Below are positions 1 through 8,823 of a DNA stretch of 64,000 bases, piece by piece; position 1 is the stretch's first letter; each line of letters begins with the position of its first letter. The stretch is from contig NC_003071.7 of NCBI RefSeq assembly GCF_000001735.4, forward strand, positions 10,595,151-10,659,150, in the 5' to 3' direction. A program made the translations under genes and the position numbers. The stretch comes from Arabidopsis thaliana. Lineage: Eukaryota > Streptophyta > Magnoliopsida > Brassicales > Brassicaceae. The notes beneath the pieces were generated by a model that saw nothing but the letters and a program-made list of their open reading frames with translations, was not told the DNA's origin and searched no databases.

Positions 1-756
1 TCACAAGCCAGAAATCTTCCCATAGTTCGACTGTTAGAAGCGATAAGACAGATGATGACTAGATGGTTTGCTGAACGGAGAGATGATGCGAGCAAACAGC
101 ATACTCAGCTCACACGTGGTGTTGAGAAACTCTTACAGGTAACTCAGCTGTAACTAGTGCATAACTCAGTCGTCGAATAACGATAACCCCGTCATAACGA
201 GAATAACTCAGCCATAACGAGAATAACTCAGCCATAAAGAGAATAACTCAGCCATAACTTTTTTGTTTTGTTTCTTGTCTCTTCTCTTTAATAGACCCGC
301 GTCAACTCGTCAAGACTACTGGATGTACAAACGATTGATGCTTCCCGCGTTCAAGTAGCTTATGGAGCATCTTTGCATGTTGTAAATGTGGATGAAAAAC
401 AATGCACATGCCGTCTTTTCGACAAAGAGAAATTACCATGCATCCATGCAATCGCAGCTGTAGAGCATTTGGGTGTGTCTCGTATATCCCTGTGCAGTCC
501 TTATTATAAGAGCAGTCATTTGGTCAATGCGTACGCTGGTGCAATCATGCCTTCAGATACAGAAGTCCCTGTTCCTCAAATTGTAATTGACCAACCGTGT
601 TTGCCTCCGATTGTTGCGAACCAGCCAGGCAGGCCCAAGAAACTAAGGATGAAATCAGCACTAGAAGTCGCCGTTGAGACTAAACGCCCTAGGAAGGAAC
701 ACGCATGTTCTCGATGTAAAGAAACAGGGCACAATGTTAAAACTTGCCGTGCATAG
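1..756 (+). CDS. MULE transposase (MURA-like), 3' end with SWIM zinc finger and CCHC knuckle; partial
   Basis: This is the C-terminal end of a Mutator-family transposase, which cuts and rejoins element ends in the nucleus. Two exons are visible: 1-138, entering from the left edge in frame, and 295-756. They join in phase 0 across a 156-bp GT-AG intron. The first exon reads SQARNLPIVRLLEAIRQMM, a typical helical tail. Exon 2 holds a SWIM zinc finger, C-T-C followed by C-I-H in CTCRLFDKEKLPCIHAIAA, then a basic linker and a CCHC knuckle (CSRCKETGHNVKTC) just before the stop. Both zinc motifs keep their ligands. The DDE catalytic core must lie left of the window. The intron contains five copies of the element's CTCAG motif. 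Confidence 0.9.
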
Positions 757-813
757 TACTGTTTGTACTCTGTATGTGTCTTCTTTCCCTTGTTTGGCAA
801 CAGTGGTATGTAT

Positions 814-1035
814 TTTTACATGTTATGGCCGAGTTATATAATTAGGGAAATCGAAAGAATCGGTCATTTTACATGTTATGGCCGAGTTATGGAATTAGGG
901 AAGTCCAAAGGTTCGGTCATTTTACATGTTATGGCCGAGTTGAGTTCATTTTACCTGTTACGGCTGAGTTATCGATAAACTATGAAAGGCTTAAGACTGA
1001 GTTATATTCGTATTATGTTATTTAGTGTCTGAGTT
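814..1035 (-). repeat. Motif array in reverse orientation with a 53-bp tandem repeat
   Basis: Just after the transposase stop the element motif appears on the opposite strand, as GTTATGGCCGAGTTAT. The unit around TGTTATGG recurs at 821, 874 and 927, a 53-bp period. Further reverse copies (CTGAGTTA) follow at about 965-1035. Elsewhere in the element the arrays read forward, so orientation flips here. Confidence 0.75.
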
Positions 1036-1148
1036 ATTTAATTTTGAAGGCAAAGACAAAATGAAGTTCCCATAAATAGTTGTTTGAAGGATACATAGGA
1101 GGAATGAAAAGTAAACAATGGTAATAACCCGATTCCTTCCATCTTCCA

Positions 1149-2165
1149 TTACTCGAGGACCATTTTTAACTCTTGCACTTCTTCGATATTGGGGTCGACA
1201 GTCACATCTGATATCATCAGATGATTTTGGATCTTCACGTGATTGGGGCCAGGATGATACCTGAAGATCTTCCACCAGGTGAGTGCAACATATATATTGT
1301 CAATAACAATACTGTCATTGCGAAAATATCGAAATTTCCTATGCAAGTCAACCGCCAATTCGCCAGAGGCCTCACATTTCAACCTCTCTTTACTGAAACA
1401 TATAAAACAGTCTTACAATTAAGCTAACTGAAGAAAAATACATGATCAAAAGAAAGAAATTTAGAAGTAAAGAAACAAAAGAAATTATACTATTTGTCCA
1501 TAATCTGGAAGGTAAGTCTGAATCCGTCCATCTCCCAACCATCTTTTGTAATATTTCTCAGACATCCGACCTCGACGAGTGCACCAACCAAATCTGGGAG
1601 TATGAAATAAAGATTAAAAACAGGCATGTGATTTGTGAAAGTATGAAATTTGCATTAGATACGTATTACTTACCGACCAAATAATCAGTATCACTGGTGT
1701 CTTCAGTAATGTAGTCATAAGGTGTGAATCTGTTAAATAATACAGTTTCCCTTGGGTCGGAATGAGTTACCTCAGTTGCATTCATGAACTCAATCATGTA
1801 TTTGTGGGTTGTTGTTCGGACAAAACCCCAGTTTTCGATAACACCAAAAGTTCTGATTTCTTTCCACTGATTCTCTTCAAGCATGTCGTAGTAACGTTGA
1901 GAAAACCGAGTTCCGATTATAGCTTCAATTTGGATACCCTATGAAAACAAAATTGGAGGGTGAGTTATATAGGGAATAAGACAAGCAGAAGGTTAAGTAT
2001 GCCTTGTATCACGAGTGAAGATCCCATTACCCACTCATCTACAAAGACGACCCGTAGTTCGAATGAGTTATCTGTGATAAACAAGACGTACTTCCTAAGA
2101 ACCATAACACAAATCGTCCAGCAAGTTATGCAAGGATTCAAGTCGCGGAGGCCGTCGTAACCCAT
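1149..2165 (-). pseudogene. RPA1-like OB-fold (DUF223) gene relic carried by the MULE
   Basis: Related to the large subunit of replication protein A, which binds single-stranded DNA. Three exons join cleanly: 2031-2165 (MGYDGLRDLNPCITCW...), 1674-1938 and 1593 down to a stop at 1490-1492. The exon 2 passage WKEIRTFGVIENWGFVR and the exon 3 passage DLVGALVEVGCLR fit the N-terminal OB folds of Arabidopsis RPA1-like proteins. A further piece at 1149-1382 (ISDVTVDPNIEEVQEL) looks like a later segment of the same family, but I cannot splice it in with confidence. The total is far shorter than a full RPA1 (about 600 residues or more) and the frame closes soon after the second OB fold, so I call it a truncated, decayed capture. 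RPA1-like genes are commonly found inside plant transposons. Confidence 0.65.
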
Positions 2166-2329
2166 GCTGAAATTCTGAGTCGTTGAAAATTAAAGAAATA
2201 TTTTGTTAGCTTCTGTTTGTGCGAGTTTAGCCTTCTGGTGTTTATGGGAGAAGCCGTTTTTATAGGCGTATTAAACCGCTGGTAATTGGGCCGGATATAA
2301 CCGGATATAACCGTACCTCGGTTAGTCAG

Positions 2330-2910
2330 TAAATCGTATTGAACTTCATGTCATTTAATTCACAACTCAGCCGTAATGTCATTTCAATCAGCCGTAACAA
2401 GGACGATTTATCACCAAACTCAGCCGTAACACGCAACCTTTCGTATTCCTTGACTTGTATTTTTAATAATTCTTGACAACTCAGCCGTATAATAGTTACA
2501 TGTCTTGGGTATAACTCAGCCGTAACAATATATTTTGCCGCCAAACTCAGCCGTAGTACGGAAATATTTTCCCGCCAAAACACGGAACCTCTCGCATTCC
2601 TTCACCTGTCCTTTTTAATAATTCTTGACAACTCAGCCGTATAATAGTTACATGGCTTGGGTATAACTCAGCCGTAACAATATATTTTGCCGCCAAACTC
2701 AGCCGTAGTACTGAAATATTTTCCCGCCAAAACACGGAACCTCTCGCATTCCTTTACCTGTCCTTTTTTCTTGACAACTCAGCCGTATAATAGTTATATA
2801 TCTTGGGTATAACTCAGCCGTAACAATATATTTTGCCGCCAAACTCAGCCGTAGTACGGAAATTTTTCCCGCCAAACGAACAGACACGAACCTCTCGCAT
2901 TCCTTTACCT
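2330..2910 (+). repeat. Tandem repeat of about 150 bp, roughly three copies, built on the element motif
   Basis: The landmark TCAGCCGTATAATAG recurs at 2481, 2633 and 2779, giving spacings of 152 and 146 bp. Each unit contains three or four CTCAGCCGTA copies plus a CCGCCAAA block. The open frames on the minus strand here are near-identical to one another only because of this repetition. The array lies just upstream of the small gene at 2981 and may be its promoter region. Confidence 0.85.
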
Positions 2911-2980
2911 GTCTTTTCTTTTCTATAAATCAGTTACTTGAACTCATCATTTAGACGTCTCATCCTCACATCTTAACGAC

Positions 2981-3523
2981 ATGGTGCCTCATATCGACGG
3001 ACAGTTTCTAAGAGATGTTGAAGCCGTGCTCACCGCTCCTGATCGTGCAGATCTCCCAGTTCTAAACCCTGGATTGGGTACATGGGTCGACAAAACCACT
3101 GTTACGTGGTTCAAATTCAATCACGAACTAGCTGTCGCGATTGGTGATATACTCCAGCGCAACTTTCACCATGCGTGGCCGACGTACCGGATGATTCCTG
3201 TTGTTTTCAAGGCAAGGTGGTTTTTCCTCCCCACGGTAAGCATCGAGTTTTTATATAAAGCACTTCCTGTAAACCGTAGACCAAATTCTTACTATTTGCT
3301 CTCTTTGTAGCGTATGCACACCTGGGATTCAAGGCACACGCTGACGGTGTGGACGCAGTTTAATTTGGTGGCTAGAACGTTGTACCGGGACAATATGCGG
3401 GCGCTGAAACGGGGATGGGCGCGTGGTTTGGATAAGCCGAGGTGGATGACGACAACAGTTTGGAATGATTTGGTGGACATGTTTACTGAATTTGGCCCGG
3501 ATGATGTCGGTTTCATGTCTTGA
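2981..3523 (+). CDS. Unrecognised 155-aa protein, MULE accessory gene
   Basis: Two exons, 2981-3235 and 3311-3523, join in phase 0 across a 75-bp GT-AG intron ending in TTGTAG and give 155 residues. I do not recognise the family. The protein is rich in Trp, Arg and hydrophobic residues (ARGLDKPRWMTTTVWNDL), has no signal peptide or membrane segment, and ends in an acidic tail. An AT-rich leader and the ~150-bp motif repeat lie directly upstream, and another motif array follows the stop. The clean splice and absence of internal stops suggest real coding, probably as transposon cargo. It could also be an exon pair of a larger lost gene. Confidence 0.5.
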
Positions 3524-3659
3524 ATGCTTTTGTGTCTCTTACTTATCGTCCCTTTATCTCATTCCTATGAACTCAATATGTTTTATGATGGCTTTATATC
3601 TAATATTATCTACGATCGCCTTCTCAGTAAAGTCAGTGTTTATCGCTTGAGGTTACTTG

Positions 3660-3925
3660 TTAAATTTTATCATAACTCAGTCATAGCGTATGATTAACTC
3701 AGTCATAGCGTATAATTAACTCATCCAAAACATTATAATAACTCAGCCGTAACCTATATTTCAGAAGACACAACATATATTAACTCAGCCATACCGTATG
3801 ATTAACTCAGCCACAACATTATAATAACTCAGCCGTAACCTATATTTCAGAAGACACAACAGATATTAACTCAGCCATAGCGTATGATTAACTCAGCCAC
3901 AACATTACCAGTATAACTCAGTCAA
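3660..3925 (+). repeat. Motif array with an 86-bp tandem unit
   Basis: About a dozen CTCAG[T/C]C copies. The block around ACTCAGCCGTAACCTATATT recurs at 3741 and 3827, an 86-bp spacing. No coding signal. Confidence 0.8.
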
Positions 3926-4076
3926 CGATATTGGATTAGCTTGGCCGAAGACAAAGTTCCATTTCATTGCAAGCTACTACTTGAACCAAAAAAACGAATT
4001 AACCCTATACGCTGAGATAAACATCAAACACATAATGGATTCCAGTAGCAAACAATTCATACAAACATAAAACAAA

Positions 4077-4616
4077 CTAGTAGCCCAGAAAAAGCCTCTG
4101 TTCGTTGATTTTTGGGAACATTAAGATACCAAAAACAATGACAATGATAATAAAGGCAAGACAAAAGCAGCAAAGTTTGATCATCAATTTCCATTTCTGG
4201 TTTTCTCTTTCGCTCCTCATCACTTCTTCCTTCAGTTCTTTCACCATCGCCTGTAACGCTTCTAGCTCGACAGAAACCTCGGACTTGGCCGCGCTTAACT
4301 CACTGTCGAAGCCGGCCAATTTCGGCCAACTGTCTACAACCACTTCGTATGTACCATCTTCGACCCATTTAAACAGATGGTCCTGTATATTCAATTACAT
4401 CCGCAATTAACAACGAAACCAATAAAACCCTCAAATCAATTATATACTTACATCTAAACGCGTAGGACAACGGAAGTATGGTCTTCCAGGGTTCTTTGCT
4501 GACGACGACGTATAGATGACCACGTCTAATCCGCAATGACACTTCGATGGTAACCCACGTCCCCAACGGCTGACGGATTGCGTACTCGCAATCGAGTTCT
4601 CGGAATTGCTACTCAT
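4077..4616 (-). CDS. GRF-type zinc finger protein with coiled coil and C-terminal membrane segment
   Basis: Two exons (4452-4616, 4077-4382) join in phase 0 to give 156 residues. Residues 1-55 hold a GRF zinc finger: CHCG, then SSSAKNPGRPYFRCP, the NPGR...F.C signature of that fold. After the splice (DHLFKWVEDG) a heptad-like acidic/basic helix runs from about residue 75 to 120 and is followed by a hydrophobic stretch of about 20 residues (CLAFIIIVIVFGILMF) that should span a membrane. Small GRF/coiled-coil/TM proteins are a recurring Arabidopsis family; GRF fingers bind DNA or RNA ends in other proteins. Here the gene sits inside the MULE, flanked by motif arrays, and is related in design to the gene at 6710. 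Its function is not known to me. Confidence 0.75.
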
Positions 4617-4830
4617 ATCTTTAATTTTTAGCTGGGAAATTCGGAGACGAAAAGCAAGAAGGAGCTCCGGATCTGAAATCAGAAATTGGAATTTTAAAAC
4701 TTAGGATTCTGTTTAGGTGATTTATTAGTGTGTCATTTGGTTTTTGTCACAACGACGACGTATCTGGTCAATAAAAGAGACTCTGTAACAAACCGACGTC
4801 GTATCTGGCGTAGCGGAGAATATTTTTAAT

Positions 4831-6377
4831 AACATATGGTATCCCATAACTCTGCCAAAATACGAAATCTTATTGAATAATTCAGCCGTAACGTTATTTG
4901 ATTCCACGTCGAAACAGAAAATTAGATTATTGGAGGGTTTAGTTAAGGAATAATTTTGAATATTGACGTGTTTGTGCATCTATGAAACCAATCATTATTC
5001 GCGTTTCCCTATTAACTCATTTTTTTTAATCTCGAGAATAACACAATAATTGTTTCTCGATAAACACAGCAAAAGCAAAACACAGCAATATTCTGACTGA
5101 TTTGATGACATCGATCGAACCAACAGTAATGCTTGTATTCAAATCTCATAATAACATTTGGTTTTCTCTTATGTAGTTCAAAAAATGGAAATCTTCTAAC
5201 ATAACTCAGCCACAATAGAGGAATAACTCAGCCATCACTTTGTTATAACTCGGCCAAACCCTGAAATTGCTTTTCTTGAGCCAACAGTTGCGAAGATCAA
5301 GTAATTAACATATCATAACCACTTTCCAAATAGAGGAACCGTGAAACTAGGTCATATCCTACAAACTTTATTCAACATCCTACTTTGTCCAACATCATAC
5401 TATATCCAACAACATACTTCCTAGAGTTTTTGACAGACCATGATTTGTCAATCGACACGTGCTGAAAATAAAAGTTATTTTCTGTTTTCAAATTGCACAT
5501 CTTCAAGCTAATAATATAACCAACAATTTGGTGGCTGGTTTGATATATCATAATAACATATGGTATCCCATAACTCTGCCAAAACACGAAATCTTATTGA
5601 ATAACTCAGCCGTAACGTTATTTGATTCCACGTCGAAACAGAAAATTAGATTATTGGAGGGTTTAGTTAAGGAATAATTTTGAATATTGACGTGTTTGTG
5701 CATCTATGAAACCAATCATTATTCGCGTTTCCCTATTAACTCATTTTTTTTAATCTCGAGAATAACACAATAATTGTTTCTCGATAAACACAGCAAAAGC
5801 AAAACACAGCAATATTCTGACTGATTTGATGACATCGATCGAACCAACAGTAATGCTTGTATTCAAATCTCATAATAACATTTGGTTTTCTCTTATGTAG
5901 TTCAAACAATGGAAATCTTCTAACATAACTCAGCCACAATAGAGGAATAACTCAGCCATCACTTTGTTATAACTCGGCCAAACCCTGAAATTGCTTTTCT
6001 TGAGCCAACAGTTGCGAAGATCAAGTAATTAACATATCATAACCACTTTCCAAATAGAGGAACCGTGAAACTAGGTCATATCCTACAAACTTTATTCAAC
6101 ATCCTACTTTGTCCAACATCATACTATATCCAACAACATACTTCCTAGAGTTTTTGACAGACCATGATTTGTCAATCGACACGTGCTGAAAATAAAAGTT
6201 ATTTTCTGTTTTCAAATTGCACATCTTCAAGCTAATAATATAACCAACAATTTGGTGGCTGGTTTGATATATCATAATAACATATGGTATCCCATAACTC
6301 TGCCAAAACACGAAATCTTATTGAATAACTCAGCCGTAACGTTATTTGATTAATGGAGGGTTTAGTTAAGGAATAAT
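4831..6377 (+). repeat. Near-identical 724-bp tandem duplication, two full copies plus a truncated third
   Basis: The block beginning AACATATGGTATCCC occurs at 4831, 5555 and 6279, exactly 724 bp apart each time. Copies 1 and 2 differ at only a handful of sites seen by eye (for example AAAATACG versus AAAACACG). The third runs about 75-100 bp before diverging. The unit contains several CTCAGCC motifs and no convincing gene; the repeated minus-strand frames are by-products. The near-identity indicates a recent duplication. Confidence 0.92.
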
Positions 6378-6709
6378 TTCGAACTCGTTTGAATTATTTT
6401 GAATATTAACTGCGGGCGTGAGTACCTGTGCATGTGGACCAAATCATTACTGGCGGTTCCCCATAAAGTTGATGTTTGTTATCTCGATAATGATATAATA
6501 AATAATCTCGATAAACAAAACCCAAAGCAACACGCTAAGTAGTGACATACTACGGTATGACGACATAACTCAGCCGCAATGATATGACAAGTCAGCCACA
6601 ACGAAATTTATTCAGCCAATACAAATACGCCGTCGTTTGGTTAGTACATTTTGTGGCAGACAGGATTATATAGAACCAGTGCTTTAGTAACATACTAATT
6701 GCAGTGAAG

Positions 6710-7300
6710 ATGATGGCTCAGAGGTCTCTTTTCCAATGCGAATCTAGTGTTGATGAGGTATTTATCTCCACATCTGAATAGTACAAATCGTTGCCCATCT
6801 AACGTCGAGTACATCATGTTTGTGTTTATGTAGGAGCTCGACCGTATGGAAATAAGGACGCTAACGAGGTACGGCGAAAACAGGAGGCGCGATAAGGGCG
6901 TTCCGATCGAGTGTGATTGCAATGCTAAGGTTGTCGTTGTCACTTCTCTTGATCCTGTTACAACCGGAAAACTTTTTTTCAGTTGTCCGTACGAAATATC
7001 GGATGTAAGCATCTTTTCTTGAGTTAATATTCTTTATTTTATTTTTTTATTTTGTATCCCTATGAATCAACCTACTGGTTTTTTTATAAGGGTCCCGGTC
7101 AAGGATGCGGTTTCAAGAGATGGTGGACTGTTGCATTGTGTGACGAGTTTGACATGATAAAAGAGGAGACGACTGAGATGAAGAAGGATTTGGAAGCAGC
7201 CAATAAGCGCGTCGAGTCTCTTGCGGAAAAGATCTTTCTTATGGAAAAGAAGTTTGAAACGCTAGAGAAGAAGTATGAGAGCCTGAACAAGTATCTGTGA
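6710..7300 (+). CDS. GRF-type zinc finger protein with C-terminal coiled coil
   Basis: Three exons (6710-6757, 6834-7004, 7091-7300) join in phase 0 to give 142 residues starting MMAQRSLFQCESSVDE. The GRF finger spans exons 2 and 3: PIECDCNAKVVVVTS, then TGKLFFSCPY, then GPGQGCGFKRWW. The remainder (about residues 90-142) is a strongly charged coiled coil with regular Leu/Ile spacing and no membrane segment. It lies between the 724-bp tandem repeats and a motif array, in the opposite orientation to the GRF gene at 4077. The two may be old duplicates, but their finger sequences have diverged widely, so independent acquisition is possible. Confidence 0.75.
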
Positions 7301-7369
7301 TCTTAGAAAGATCTGTTTTTCTCAATTTGAACTTCTTTGTACTGTCTATTATCATTAAGTCAGCGAATT

Positions 7370-7620
7370 GTGCGATTATAACTCAGCCAAAACGTACAAT
7401 CTGATTAAATTTATAATAACTCGGCCGTAACGTTAGACTAACTCATCCACAACTCAATACTATCTCTACCAAAGTTGAAGTAAAATATAATAACTCAGCC
7501 GTAACGTTAGATTCACTCAACCATACATCAAGTTAATCTACGATAAGTCCGCCTTAACGTTAGAATAACAATGATTGAGTCACATGTTTAACTCAGCCAA
7601 ACATCAAGTTAATATACGAT
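7370..7620 (+). repeat. Array of the element motif
   Basis: Roughly eight copies of CTCAGCC/CTCGGCC with TAACGTTAGA between them. No coding potential seen. Confidence 0.75.
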
Positions 7621-7804
7621 AAATCTGAAAGACAAAGTTTTCGAATCACACACGCGAGTATAAAATAAAAAGTGAAGTTTGAAAATTGAAAAGACAGAGT
7701 TCATGATAACATAGGATAAGGAGTACTGGAATCCAACAACATACATATAATATAATTGAAAATAATAAATGAAGATACAATCACGTCGATCGCCATCTTC
7801 ATTC

Positions 7805-8200
7805 TTAATCAGACTCCGAATTTGGACGGTCGGTCGATCCATACCCCAGTTTGTCCCAGTCAATACTACTCACCGGGCGTTCACGCTGCGCTCTGTAGGC
7901 CTTGCCAACCTGCGCCAGCACTTTCTCGATCTTGTATTTCACGTTAAATCCGTCCCCCAATTTCTCCACTTTCCTTAAGACCTTAAGTTCCGCTTCCTTC
8001 TCATGCAGTTTGATATCGAGCAAGTGTGCTTCCTCCGTCTCCCTTATGTTGCTCCTGATGTAAGAGATGACGCATTTGAAACGCTTCTCCTGTTCATACA
8101 GCTTTAGGGTGGGGCTGTCATCCACAGACGGCCCCTTGTTGGGACCGTCATCCACACACCGCCGCTTGTTTGAACCTGAACCTGAACCGGATGCATCCAT
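7805..8200 (-). CDS. Unrecognised 131-aa protein with a central coiled coil, MULE accessory gene
   Basis: A single open exon. I start it at the Met of MDASGSGSGSNKRRC; the frame extends 29 codons further upstream, but that part is Ser/Phe-rich and lies closer to a likely leader. The N-terminus is a flexible Gly/Ser tract with a basic patch and two short DDGP/DDSP repeats. Residues 40-100 are highly charged and helix-forming (ETEEAHLLDIKLHEKEAEL), and the tail ends YGSTDRPNSESD. No known domain is recognised. Position between motif arrays and next to the Ulp1-like gene suggests transposon cargo. Single-exon structure makes chance openness a possibility, though 160 open codons with good helix patterning argues against it. 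Confidence 0.5.
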   Translation of the reverse strand: MDASGSGSGSNKRRCVDDGPNKGPSVDDSPTLKLYEQEKRFKCVISYIRSNIRETEEAHLLDIKLHEKEAELKVLRKVEKLGDGFNVKYKIEKVLAQVGKAYRAQRERPVSSIDWDKLGYGSTDRPNSESD

Positions 8201-8479
8201 GATCTCGGAATGGTTTTCTTTCTCAGAGAAAGGACAAGAGAAGAATGAAGAGTTGTAGTTGCTAAGAATTGACAAGTGAAAAGACAAGAGGAAACCAATG
8301 TATATATAGTCCTCTAACGACGTTGGGTCCTCTAACCTAACGACGTTTGGTTCTCTAACGTAACGACGTTTGGTCCTATAACGACGTTTGGATACTTGAC
8401 TATTCGGGTGTCGTAAACCGGTGTATCTATAGTCCTAAAGTCACGTCTGGTTTATTTGATGGGAGGGAAGTTTGGGTTT

Positions 8480-8700
8480 GACAAGTCAACCACCACGTTA
8501 TACAAACTCAGCCAACAAACGATTTGTCTGATGACAAGTCAGCCACCGCGTTATAATAACTCAGCTAAACATCGAATTAAACAACAATAACTCAGCCGTG
8601 TAGCACGATTTGAGCGATGACAAGTCAGCCTTCACGTTAGCATATATCAGCCGTGAAACGAATCGAGCGATGATAAGTCAGCCATTACATTGGTTTTTGT
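8480..8700 (+). repeat. Array of a CAGCC motif variant (GACAAGTCAGCC)
   Basis: Downstream of the Ulp1-like gene the motif alternates between AACTCAGCC and ATGACAAGTCAGCC. About eight copies are visible and no gene. The flanking part (8290-8400) has a small repeat of AACGACGTT[T/G]GG. Confidence 0.7.
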
Positions 8701-8823
8701 TATAATTAACATAATAATAGATTCATACGGACATAATTCTGGTTATCAATCCTAACGTGTCAATATTTAGTACAATCACATGCTAAAAATCCCAAAAGAC
8801 ACAGACATGTTCGAAAAAGCAAT

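Noticed and set aside
2326-2887. Three near-identical minus-strand open frames (sharing SVLRLSLAAKYIVTAELYP)
   Set aside because: They are translations of the ~150-bp tandem motif array. They repeat only because the DNA does and have no start context or splicing.
5012-6311. Two pairs of identical minus-strand frames (67 and 71 codons)
   Set aside because: Duplicates created by the 724-bp tandem repeat; no family resemblance.
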